Positions 7,197-13,266 of a stretch of DNA of 13,353 nucleotides are shown here, one piece after another. A program made the position numbers and the translations under genes. Position 1 is the stretch's first letter; every line of letters begins with the position of its first letter. The DNA is from JAAFJU01 sp043764895 (lineage in GTDB: Bacteria; Cyanobacteriota; Cyanobacteriia; Leptolyngbyales; Leptolyngbyaceae): contig JAYUJY010000235.1 in NCBI GenBank assembly GCA_043764895.1, forward strand, positions 1 to 13,353, written 5' to 3'. The notes under the pieces were generated by a model that searched no databases, was not told the origin of the DNA, and worked only from the letters and a program-made list of their open reading frames with translations.

Positions 7197-7202
7197 ATTA
7201 TA
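7197..7202 (-). promoter_or_regulatory. -10 element of the CobW_C-like operon
   Basis: The minus strand reads TATAAT, a perfect -10. The -35 region (TGAGAA, 17 bp upstream) is poor and overlaps the Zur-like box, so a bound repressor would cover the promoter. The predicted transcription start is near 7190. Confidence 0.5.
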
Positions 7203-7210
7203 AATCAAAA

Positions 7211-7225
7211 TGATTATGATTCTCA
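7211..7225. promoter_or_regulatory. Fur/Zur-family operator (box 3)
   Basis: TGATTATGATTCTCA, identical to boxes 2 and 4. It lies 8 bp upstream of the TATAAT of the CobW_C-like operon, in the -35/-10 spacer region, the normal position for a Zur or Fur repressor site. The 22 bases at 7209-7230 are identical to 1124-1145. Confidence 0.7.
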
Positions 7226-7266
7226 TTCTATATTTTGAAGTTTGAAGACTGTTGTTTCCAATGAAG

Positions 7267-7281
7267 TGATTATGATTCTCA
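7267..7281. promoter_or_regulatory. Fur/Zur-family operator (box 4)
   Basis: A third copy of TGATTATGATTCTCA, centred 56 bp from box 3. It may reinforce repression of the leftward operon. Alternatively it may act on the rightward metallothionein gene, 247 bases downstream; Zur is reported to activate a metallothionein gene in a marine Synechococcus. Confidence 0.6.
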
Positions 7282-7401
7282 TTTTCTATTTATCATCGTC
7301 CTTTTAATCTATAAATTCCGTTGAATCTTTGTGGCTTAAGCCGTGTAAGAAAGGGCTTTCAAGGGTTTAACTGTGTCTTTCTGAGTGTGAAAACTCAATG
7401 A

Positions 7402-7432
7402 TTGTCATATAAATTAATTAGCATTTGATAAT
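7402..7432 (+). promoter_or_regulatory. Candidate metallothionein promoter with palindrome over the -10
   Basis: TTGTCA (7402-7407) and GATAAT (7427-7432) form a possible -35/-10 pair with a rather long 19-bp spacer. The -10 lies inside a perfect palindrome with 6-bp arms, TTTGATAATCAAA (7424-7436), a possible operator. Transcription would start near 7440, about 90 bases before the start codon. Confidence 0.35.
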
Positions 7433-7528
7433 CAAAATTTGCGGGGAAGCGATCGATCGCACTGTATTGGGGGTACTATGTTGTTAACGGTCTTAGACCA
7501 AAAAATCACAACTAATGGAGCTACACTT

Positions 7529-7699
7529 ATGTCTACTGTTGTTACTCAAATGAAATGTGCTTGCCAATCTTGCCTTTGCATCGTGTCTCTTTCTGATGCA
7601 GTCATGAACGAAAGCAAAGCGTATTGTAGTTCTGCTTGTGCGACAGGCCATAAAGACAAAGCAGGTCAATGCGCTCAGTCTGCTTGTGGTTGCCACTAA
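7529..7699 (+). CDS. smtA: Bacterial metallothionein, SmtA/BmtA type
   Basis: A 56-residue cysteine-rich protein that binds several Zn or Cd ions in the cytoplasm, buffering and storing zinc. Nine cysteines (10, 12, 15, 17, 33, 37, 48, 53, 55) follow the same pattern as Synechococcus PCC 7942 SmtA shifted by one residue, including KCACxxCLC at the start and CxC-His at the end. His41 matches the zinc ligand His40 of SmtA, but the position of the second His ligand (SmtA His49) is Gln50, so one zinc site should differ. The open frame reaches back to 7439, but GGAG lies 8 bases before the ATG at 7529 and homology begins there. No smtB repressor gene is in the window. Two Zur-like boxes lie about 250-320 bases upstream. 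It converges with the CobW GTPase gene. Confidence 0.95.
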   Translation: MSTVVTQMKCACQSCLCIVSLSDAVMNESKAYCSSACATGHKDKAGQCAQSACGCH

Positions 7700-7721
7700 G
7701 CTTGCCGCTAGAAAAGGACTG

Positions 7722-7753
7722 CGGTATTGCAATAGTCTCTACAGGCGATACCG
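7722..7753. terminator. Weak hairpin between metallothionein and CobW genes
   Basis: CGGTAT (7722-7727) and ATACCG (7748-7753) can pair around a 20-base loop in the 64-base gap between these convergent genes. There is no T-run, so it is at best a weak bidirectional terminator. Confidence 0.2.
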
Positions 7754-7763
7754 ATACGATGAA

Positions 7764-8786
7764 TTACGATCGCACCAGACAGTTTGTTAATAACTGTTGG
7801 ATTTGGAGTGGATTGATTTTTTGGCCGATGCAGACTAACTCATTTTTGGGTTCTGTATCCCAAGGCCTGTCGTCAATTTGAAAGCGTTTGCCGCTTAGCT
7901 GAAACACATGTTGGGCGGCGCTTTCTTCAAACCACAAAATTCCTTTCATCCGAAAAACTTCCGACGGAAGCTGGTAATCGAGAAACTCTTGAAACCTCTT
8001 TAAGTTAAACGGGCGCTTACTGCGGAATGAGGTGGAGGTATAGCCATCATTTTTCAGATGAGACATGACCACATCACCCTGAGAGACGGTCTGATAAGCT
8101 CCCGTTTCACCAAGACCCACATCCAAAATTAAGGGAAGCGGAACATTGCCATGTTGCATTCTTAACACACGGGCATGTTCTTTAATGTCAGCAATCTGAT
8201 GGTCAATCGTAGCCAATGCCTGAGCTGAAACAAGATCCGTTTTATTCACCAGAATAATATCGCCGTAAGTAATCTGCTGAAATAAGGCTTCACTCGTTAG
8301 CAACGTTGTTTCAAAGTTTTCCGCATCCACAACGGTCAAAATCGCATCTAACGTGGTCATATCTCGCAGTTCTGTCCCCAAAAGCGTCAGCGCGATCGGC
8401 AATGGATCGGCAAGCCCCGTCGTCTCAATAATAACCGCATCAATCCGATCGCCATGTTCTAAGATTTGATACATCGCATTGATTAACCCATCGTTCAAGG
8501 TACAGCAAATACAGCCATTCGTGAGCTGAATCATGTCTTCATCAACTGTCATCAGAAGCTGACTATCGATATTAATATCTCCAAACTCATTCACCAACAC
8601 CGCAATTTTTAAGTCGTTGCGATTATTCAAAATGCGATTGAGTAAGGTCGTTTTGCCGCTCCCGAGAAATCCTGTAATAATAGTTACCGGAAGACCATTC
8701 TTAGGGAACATAATCGGCTTCGACCGTGGAGTCTGATGGCTTTCTAGGGCGATCTCTGAAGGACTAGGATGATCTGGCATACCCAT
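7764..8786 (-). CDS. CobW/COG0523 (G3E family) GTPase, probable zinc metallochaperone
   Basis: A 340-residue GTPase of the COG0523 group, whose members deliver metals (zinc in the ZNG1/YeiR branch, cobalt for CobW) to target proteins. Motifs in order: Walker A GFLGSGKTT (39-47), EFGD (67-70), the metal-binding CxCC in GCICCTLNDG (91-100), ETTGLADP (121-128), the guanine-specifying NKTD (181-184), and a CobW_C domain from about residue 253 to the end, opening SFRSKRPFNLKRF. No histidine-rich insertion is present. The Zur-like box upstream points to a member induced by zinc shortage, as known for Zur-controlled COG0523 genes in other bacteria including Anabaena. The start is taken at 8786; ATGs at 8780 and 8711 are also possible, the latter nearer the conserved core, and none has a clear Shine-Dalgarno. 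Confidence 0.9.
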   Translation of the reverse strand: MGMPDHPSPSEIALESHQTPRSKPIMFPKNGLPVTIITGFLGSGKTTLLNRILNNRNDLKIAVLVNEFGDINIDSQLLMTVDEDMIQLTNGCICCTLNDGLINAMYQILEHGDRIDAVIIETTGLADPLPIALTLLGTELRDMTTLDAILTVVDAENFETTLLTSEALFQQITYGDIILVNKTDLVSAQALATIDHQIADIKEHARVLRMQHGNVPLPLILDVGLGETGAYQTVSQGDVVMSHLKNDGYTSTSFRSKRPFNLKRFQEFLDYQLPSEVFRMKGILWFEESAAQHVFQLSGKRFQIDDRPWDTEPKNELVCIGQKINPLQIQQLLTNCLVRS

Positions 8787-8817
8787 ATTTTAGCGAAATA
8801 GCCTACGCATCTTACCA

Positions 8818-8832
8818 TGATAACGAGAATCA
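8818..8832. promoter_or_regulatory. Fur/Zur-family operator of the CobW GTPase gene (box 5)
   Basis: TGATAACGAGAATCA, a 7-1-7 imperfect palindrome with TGAT/ATCA ends, 31 bases upstream of the GTPase start and 3 bp upstream of a minus-strand -10-like TAAGAT (plus positions 8809-8814). This arrangement suits repression. The sensor kinase starts 133 bases away on the other strand and could share it, but no matching plus-strand promoter is clear. Confidence 0.6.
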
Positions 8833-8965
8833 TTCTTACTTTGATTGGCGCGTGAATGAGCCGTGTTGGATTTCCCAGAATTTGAGGCACCCTAGACCAT
8901 GGAATCCTGTCTCAAAGCCCCCGTTCACAGGTTCGATCGTCCGGTGTCGCTGATGTAGGAAATTT

Positions 8966-11182
8966 ATGTCTACTGAATCCTTCTCGTCGAGCCTGAAATG
9001 TCTAAGCATGAATCATTCCTCAGCCCCCACCTTAGACCCGATCGCCACTCGTCACACTCACCCGGAGCAAATTGCCACAGCTCTTTGGGAACAGTCCAGC
9101 ATTCCGATGGTGGAGTGGATGCTGGATGGCACTATTGTGGATTGGAATCCTGGCGCAGTCGCTCTCTTCGGGATCAAAGCGGAACAGGCGATCGGCAAAA
9201 ACCTCTTCAAACAACTCCTCACCGACGCCAACAGTCTGCCGCTCAAAACCCTGCTTCAGACCAAGCGAAACCAACTGCGCACGATGAAGACCCTTCACTC
9301 CCACGGGGGTGAGACCCGCAATGGCGATCCTGCTCTGCTGTGCGAGTGGAGCCATTCGATTCTTGCTGACGTCTCCCAGGGCGACGATCGAATGATGTCC
9401 ATCATTACCGACATCACGTCTTACGTCCAAAGTAAACGGGATCTCAAAGAATCTCACGCCCTCGTTCAGCAGCGCACTGAGACTCTTCACGATTTAGTTG
9501 AGAAATATCAATCGGTTCAAGACCATCTCACCATCGCTCAGTCTAATTGCGCCATCGCCCTCCAGACGGTCCCAACTCTAAGTGACTATCAGCCGATTCT
9601 CGCCGCGAGTAGTGATGTGATGCTAGTCCTCGATCGCCACGGCATCACCCAAAGAATCCTACCCACCAGCCCCAATGCGCTATTTAGACTCAGCGAAAAG
9701 TGGATCGGTAAATCCATCCGGGATCTGCTGCCTCCCAGTCAAGCAGATCTGGTCATCCAATCGATTCACGTCACCCTTGATCACCAGCAAAAATCTCGCC
9801 TAGATTATCATCTTTGTATGAGTGAAACCTTGATTTGGTTTGATGCGACGATCGCACCGATCGATCGGGATAGTGTTCTATTGGTGGCCCGAAACATAAC
9901 CGACAGGCGAGCCACGGAAGAGAGCCTTCGTCAATCTGAAGCCTTTCTCCATCAGGTGTTTGATGCGCTCCCGGATCCTATTTTTGTCAAAGACGAATGG
10001 CACCGTTGGAAACTTGTCAATCACGCCGCCTGCGATCTGCTCGGTCATCCCCAAGAGCTGATCATGGGCGTCACAGACCAAGATTTGCTGCCTCCCGAAG
10101 AAGTTCAGCATCAGTATGAACAAGACGAGATGGTGCTGACCCTAGGCATCGACAGCTCCACCGATAGTTACCTCACCGATGCATTGGGTACGCGGCATTT
10201 TGTTTCGACCAAGAAAACTAGCTTTGAAGACCGCGTTGGCAAACGATTTATTGTCGGCAGCATTCGCGACTTAAGCGATCGTAAAACCATGGAAGACGCC
10301 CTCCGCAAATCTGAATCCCTTTCTCGTCAGCGGACCCTTCAGTTGACCCAAACCCTCACCACTCTCAAACTCGCCCAAAGCCAACTCATCCAAAGCGAAA
10401 AGATGTCTTCCCTCGGTCAACTGGTGGCGGGCGTTGCCCATGAGATTAACAATCCCGTCAATTTTATCCATGGCAATGTCAATTACGTCCGCACCTATGC
10501 TCAAGACTTACTTCAAATCCTTAACCTCTACCAAAAACACTATCCCAACCCTAATCTTGAGATTCAAGACACAATAGAAGCGGTGGATCTTGACTTCCTT
10601 ATTTCAGATTTAACCAATGTCTTACGATCGATGGAGACGGGCACGGAACGCATTCAACATATTGTGCGATCGCTACGAATTTTTTCTCGTATGGATGAAG
10701 CTGAAATGAAATCCGTGAATATCCATGAAGGTCTCGATAGTGCCTTAATGCTGCTCGACAGCCGACTTAAATCCACGAATCCTGTGATTCAAGTGCTATG
10801 CAGCTATGACGATATTCCAGATATTGAATGCTATGCGGGACAGTTGAATCAAGTCTTTATGAACATTCTCACCAATGCCATTGATGCGATTGATACAATC
10901 AGTCTGAATAGCCACCGATCGATTCAAATAACCACCACACTGCTCAATAAAACCCAAGTCGAAATCCGCATCAAAGACAGCGGTACAGGTATCTCTGACG
11001 CCGAAAAACAGCGCCTTTTCGATCCTTTCTTCACCACGAAGCCGATCGGAAAAGGCACGGGTATGGGACTCTCTATTTGCTACCAAATCGTAACTCGACA
11101 TGGCGGACAACTAACCTGCAATTCGACCCTTGGGGAAGGGGCGGAATTTGTGATTCAAATCCCGACGCTACTTCCCACTTGA
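8966..11182 (+). CDS. Multi-PAS sensor histidine kinase (orphan)
   Basis: A 738-residue histidine kinase with no membrane segments, so probably a cytoplasmic sensor. Domains in order: a PAS-like region about residues 35-155, a helical linker 155-200 rich in Glu and Gln, a second PAS about 205-315, a third PAS about 322-440 (FDALPDPIFVKD), a short coiled coil about 440-480, the dimerisation/phosphoacceptor helix with His492 in AGVAHEINNPVNFI, and the HATPase domain with N-box Asn637 (LTNAIDAI), G1 DSGTGIS (Asp671) and FDPFFTTKPIGKGTGMGLSI. The HEINNPVNFI form is common in cyanobacterial kinases. AGGA lies 5 bases before the ATG. No response regulator is adjacent, so the partner is unknown, and the signal cannot be deduced. 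It is not ManS-like, which would be membrane-bound. A possible link to the neighbouring metal genes rests on position only. Confidence 0.93.
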   Translation: MSTESFSSSLKCLSMNHSSAPTLDPIATRHTHPEQIATALWEQSSIPMVEWMLDGTIVDWNPGAVALFGIKAEQAIGKNLFKQLLTDANSLPLKTLLQTKRNQLRTMKTLHSHGGETRNGDPALLCEWSHSILADVSQGDDRMMSIITDITSYVQSKRDLKESHALVQQRTETLHDLVEKYQSVQDHLTIAQSNCAIALQTVPTLSDYQPILAASSDVMLVLDRHGITQRILPTSPNALFRLSEKWIGKSIRDLLPPSQADLVIQSIHVTLDHQQKSRLDYHLCMSETLIWFDATIAPIDRDSVLLVARNITDRRATEESLRQSEAFLHQVFDALPDPIFVKDEWHRWKLVNHAACDLLGHPQELIMGVTDQDLLPPEEVQHQYEQDEMVLTLGIDSSTDSYLTDALGTRHFVSTKKTSFEDRVGKRFIVGSIRDLSDRKTMEDALRKSESLSRQRTLQLTQTLTTLKLAQSQLIQSEKMSSLGQLVAGVAHEINNPVNFIHGNVNYVRTYAQDLLQILNLYQKHYPNPNLEIQDTIEAVDLDFLISDLTNVLRSMETGTERIQHIVRSLRIFSRMDEAEMKSVNIHEGLDSALMLLDSRLKSTNPVIQVLCSYDDIPDIECYAGQLNQVFMNILTNAIDAIDTISLNSHRSIQITTTLLNKTQVEIRIKDSGTGISDAEKQRLFDPFFTTKPIGKGTGMGLSICYQIVTRHGGQLTCNSTLGEGAEFVIQIPTLLPT

Positions 11183-11209
11183 GCGCCCACTTAAGCGCCC
11201 ACTTGAGCC
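11174..11209. repeat. Three 12-bp tandem repeats across the kinase stop codon
   Basis: The units CCCACTTGAGCG, CCCACTTAAGCG and CCCACTTGAGCC lie end to end, and the first contains the kinase TGA stop. An expansion here would not change the protein. No function is evident. Confidence 0.7.
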
Positions 11210-11225
11210 TGGATTTAAATGCTCC

Positions 11226-11600
11226 TCATAATCCAACAAGTTCCCGAGATTCAATGCCGACAATGCGTTGAGCAATAGCGTTTTGAAATTCGAGTTTGGC
11301 GATTGTAAATTCATTGCGTAGATGCTCTAGACGAGCGGTGGCATTGGCTTTGTCTGCGGTGAGACGATTGATGTAGGTGAGGGCTTTGTCGTATTCAGGA
11401 TTGACTTGAAGCACTTCAAAACGGCGAGCGCGACGTTGGTTGTCATTCTTGAGCGCGACTTCAAAGGCAACAATCATCTCGGCATTGCCTTCTAAGCGGG
11501 CGATATGTTGACGGGTTTCGCCCATTTTGAAATCGATTTCGCTCAGGGATTGGGCCGCAGTGGCGATCGCAGCGGGGTATTGGGTGAGGGTGAGGCGCAT
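11226..11600 (-). CDS. Hypothetical coiled-coil protein, 124 residues
   Basis: No family recognised. The protein is soluble and almost entirely helical, with heptad-like spacing of hydrophobic residues and many charged ones, so a coiled coil about residues 15-110 is likely. It includes a basic cluster NDNQRRARRFEVL near the middle and ends ERLVGL-like (ESRELVGL). The start at 11600 is preceded by only a weak GGT motif. It is the last of four small minus-strand genes that diverge from the XRE-type gene and probably form one transcription unit, separated from the previous gene by 70 bases with a heptanucleotide repeat. It converges with the sensor kinase, stop to stop across about 43 bases. Phage-like or plasmid-like accessory origin is possible but unproven. 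Confidence 0.6.
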   Translation of the reverse strand: MRLTLTQYPAAIATAAQSLSEIDFKMGETRQHIARLEGNAEMIVAFEVALKNDNQRRARRFEVLQVNPEYDKALTYINRLTADKANATARLEHLRNEFTIAKLEFQNAIAQRIVGIESRELVGL

Positions 11601-11610
11601 GGGGATACCT

Positions 11611-11651
11611 GTGTGAAGTGTGAATGGTGAAGTGTGAAGTGTGAAGTGAAG
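11611..11651. repeat. Heptanucleotide GTGTGAA-type repeats
   Basis: About five irregular copies of GTGTGAA/GTGAA units between two small genes. Short tandemly repeated heptamers of this kind are common between genes in filamentous cyanobacteria. No regulatory role can be inferred. Confidence 0.65.
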
Positions 11652-11670
11652 ACGATTAAAACTGAATGGA

Positions 11671-11982
11671 TTAGGCGACTTCGGCGAAGGCGGGGGTGCG
11701 ATCGATCGATCGGGTGAGACGAGGGGCGACTGAGTTTGCGATGGGGCTGGAGATCAAGCTGGCAACGGGTTCAGTGGCGGTGGCTTCGAGAACAGTGACT
11801 TCGATGTTGACGGCAATGAGGTAGGAGCCGGATTTTGGGGTTCCGGCAGTTTGGCGGGTGAGGTCCGCTGCTAGAAGCTGAGCGAGGTCGGGCTGTTCTG
11901 CTGTAATTGGATGAAGCAGGGCGCAGCGTTCCCACTCAAATTGAGCATTGGGATTTAGATTGAGTACGAAATGTTTGAGCAT
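11671..11982 (-). CDS. Hypothetical protein, 103 residues
   Basis: No family recognised. The first half (MLKHFVLNLNPNAQFEWERC, then LLAADLTRQTAGTPKSGSYLIAVNIEVTVLEA) looks folded, with alternating strands. The second half is rich in Ala, Ser, Thr and Pro and low in complexity, probably a disordered tail. A CAGAGG motif lies about 9 bases before the start, supporting real translation. It lies third in the run of four small minus-strand genes, 74 bases after the gene at 12057-12413. A small accessory protein of a mobile or variable cassette is the best guess. Confidence 0.5.
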   Translation of the reverse strand: MLKHFVLNLNPNAQFEWERCALLHPITAEQPDLAQLLAADLTRQTAGTPKSGSYLIAVNIEVTVLEATATEPVASLISSPIANSVAPRLTRSIDRTPAFAEVA

Positions 11983-12056
11983 GATGAGAGCCTCTGGGGG
12001 AACAAAGAAGGAATGCTAGCGAGGATAAAATAAATATTGCTATAGATTACTGAGGA

Positions 12057-12413
12057 TTAGATTGGACGATTGACTCTTTGATCGGGATGTCGATCGGGAT
12101 GTCGATCGGGATGTCGATCGTTGTAGGCAAGGGTCTGAAGCAACGATCGTGTTAACGGGGATTGCTTCGTGATTCGGATTTCATAGGGATGAATGGTCCA
12201 CCCGTTTTGCCTCAGCTCAAAGGTAAAGTTGCGATAGGCTAGATATCCCGCAAATTTTGCCGCTTGCTGCCGCTCGTCAAATCCCAAGACGTGAATATCA
12301 GCGATGGTCCGAAACGGATGGCGGATGATCAAGACGCGGGGAGAAAGATACTGCCCGACCCGTCCCTGTTGAAGTGAAAAAAATCGTCCGATGCGGGGAG
12401 TTGTTTTTGGCAT
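12057..12413 (-). CDS. Hypothetical protein with DRHP-repeat tail, 118 residues
   Basis: No family recognised. The body (residues 1-95) is basic and mixed in predicted structure, with hydrophobic strands such as RVLIIRHPF and an aromatic segment YLAYRNFTFEL. The end carries three copies of Asp-Arg-His-Pro encoded by exact 12-bp DNA repeats (12080-12115), so the tail is probably variable in length between strains. It begins 13 bases after the stop of the 64-residue gene, without a visible Shine-Dalgarno, so it may depend on translational coupling. It belongs to the same four-gene run. Confidence 0.5.
   Translation of the reverse strand: MPKTTPRIGRFFSLQQGRVGQYLSPRVLIIRHPFRTIADIHVLGFDERQQAAKFAGYLAYRNFTFELRQNGWTIHPYEIRITKQSPLTRSLLQTLAYNDRHPDRHPDRHPDQRVNRPI
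12080..12115. repeat. Three exact 12-bp repeats encoding Asp-Arg-His-Pro
   Basis: GATCGGGATGTC occurs three times in a row, followed by a partial copy (12116-12120). The unit length is a multiple of three, so copy-number changes keep the reading frame of the gene at 12057-12413. Confidence 0.85.
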
Positions 12414-12426
12414 AGGAGTTGGTCAA

Positions 12427-12621
12427 TTAAACTACGTTAGAAATAACCACAGACACTCGTTTCCTAAAATGTTTCGGACGCTTTCGGTAAGGTCGATCGC
12501 GGTTTTCTTTTTCCACAATGCGCCAGTACAATCGCAGGCGTCTACAAGCCTTACCGCTATCTTGGCCCCGCTTGAACTTCAGGGGATAGCAAAGCTCTTC
12601 TTCCAGAGAACGATAGATCAT
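12427..12621 (-). CDS. Small basic hypothetical protein, 64 residues
   Basis: No family recognised. It opens MIYRSLEEELCYPLKF and becomes strongly basic (RRLRLYWRIVEK, then RDRPYRKRPKHFRKR), so binding to nucleic acid is conceivable. An in-frame stop just upstream fixes the start at 12621 or later. AGGAG lies 15 bases before it, rather far. It is the first gene after the divergent promoter region shared with the XRE-type gene. Its short length makes a chance ORF possible, but its place at the head of a tightly packed run argues for a gene. Confidence 0.45.
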   Translation of the reverse strand: MIYRSLEEELCYPLKFKRGQDSGKACRRLRLYWRIVEKENRDRPYRKRPKHFRKRVSVVISNVV

Positions 12622-12658
12622 GATGTTATCTTAAATCTCCTGTTATGGTGGAAAGAAA

Positions 12659-12731
12659 TGCATACTGTGGTTTGCAGCTCATGTACACTATAATAACACT
12701 AGGCATTCAAGTTTGACAACTGTAGTATGCA
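12659..12731. promoter_or_regulatory. Divergent promoter region with inverted repeat, XRE cassette
   Basis: TGCATACT (12659-12666) and AGTATGCA (12724-12731) are perfect 8-bp inverted repeats flanking the promoters. For the leftward genes the minus strand has TTGTCA (plus 12714-12719) and TATTAT (plus 12690-12695) with an 18-bp spacer. For the rightward gene there is a perfect TTGACA (12713-12718) without a good -10, and a separate TATAAT at 12689-12694. Binding of the XRE protein to these repeats, repressing its own gene and the opposite genes, is a plausible inference. Confidence 0.45.
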
Positions 12732-12771
12732 AAATAAGTCTCTCTATTGTGCGAAAAAGGAGAAATAAAGG

Positions 12772-13179
12772 ATGGAAAGCATAGGCGATCGTCCGGATTT
12801 GGGTCCAGGCTTGGGTTCTGATTCAGTGCAGTTTGGCGGCGTGGTTCGCGATCGGCGTCGGGCGGAGAAGCTGAGTCAGAGCGATCTTGCGGAGCAGGTG
12901 GGAATTTCGCGCAACTATCTATCCCAAATTGAGCGAGGGGAGGCGACGAATCTGTCTTGGAACGTGCGGGTTCGGCTATGCAATACGCTAGGAATTCAAG
13001 AGGATGGCGACGTGAGCAAGCTGCTTCCAGAGAGTTTGCAAGCCTTTGCCGCTCGATCGAAAATCCCACCCGACGATCTTCAGATGCTGGCCAACCTCAA
13101 ATATCGCGGTAAGCAACCCGACACTCCGGAGAAATGGGAGATGCTTTACAACGTGATCAAATTGACAATCGGTAAATAA
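12772..13179 (+). CDS. XRE-family helix-turn-helix protein
   Basis: A 135-residue DNA-binding protein. A Cro/CI-type helix-turn-helix covers about residues 22-76: VVRDRRRAEKLSQSDLAEQV, then GISRNYLSQIERGEA, with the Gln36/Ser37 and Ser46-Ile53 positions typical of the recognition helices. The remaining 55 residues are helical and probably dimerise. AGGAG lies 9 bases before the ATG, a good ribosome binding site. It diverges from the four small minus-strand genes, the usual layout of a local repressor. Unlike phage repressors it has no peptidase domain. Target and signal are unknown. Confidence 0.85.
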   Translation: MESIGDRPDLGPGLGSDSVQFGGVVRDRRRAEKLSQSDLAEQVGISRNYLSQIERGEATNLSWNVRVRLCNTLGIQEDGDVSKLLPESLQAFAARSKIPPDDLQMLANLKYRGKQPDTPEKWEMLYNVIKLTIGK

Positions 13180-13266
13180 GTCGATCGCACGTCCTATCCA
13201 TTCAGTTTTGTCAACAGGTGCTAGTATCATGCGACGTAGATAAGCCAGGTATTTAGAACCTCTCCG

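Larger units (their letters stand above)
7152..7528. promoter_or_regulatory. Long divergent control region between CobW_C-like gene and metallothionein
   Basis: These 377 bases hold no convincing gene. From the left they contain the 5' leader and -10 (7197-7202) of the CobW_C-like gene, two identical Fur/Zur boxes 56 bp apart, an AT-rich stretch with a possible plus-strand -10 TATAAA (7310-7315), a 10-bp palindrome GGCTTAAGCC (7333-7342), and a likelier metallothionein promoter near 7402-7432. I see no SmtB-type 12-2-12 repeat with confidence. Confidence 0.6.

Noticed and set aside
7439..7528. N-terminal extension of the metallothionein by 30 residues
   Set aside because: Homology and the GGAG ribosome binding site both place the start at 7529.
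9032..9490. 152-residue minus-strand ORF opposite the kinase
   Set aside because: Antisense shadow of the first PAS region; no motif or ribosome binding site.
8966..11182. ManS-like manganese sensor role for the histidine kinase
   Set aside because: It lacks membrane segments and has several PAS domains, unlike the membrane-bound manganese sensor; no response regulator is adjacent.
12080..12120. CRISPR-like short repeats
   Set aside because: The repeats are tandem without spacers; no CRISPR array is seen anywhere in the window.
12391..12693. 100-residue plus-strand ORF
   Set aside because: It overlaps the small basic gene and the divergent promoter; translation looks random.
12707..13069. 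Minus-strand ORF opposite the XRE gene
   Set aside because: Low-complexity Pro/Ser/Asp translation, antisense to a protein with a clear helix-turn-helix and a good Shine-Dalgarno.
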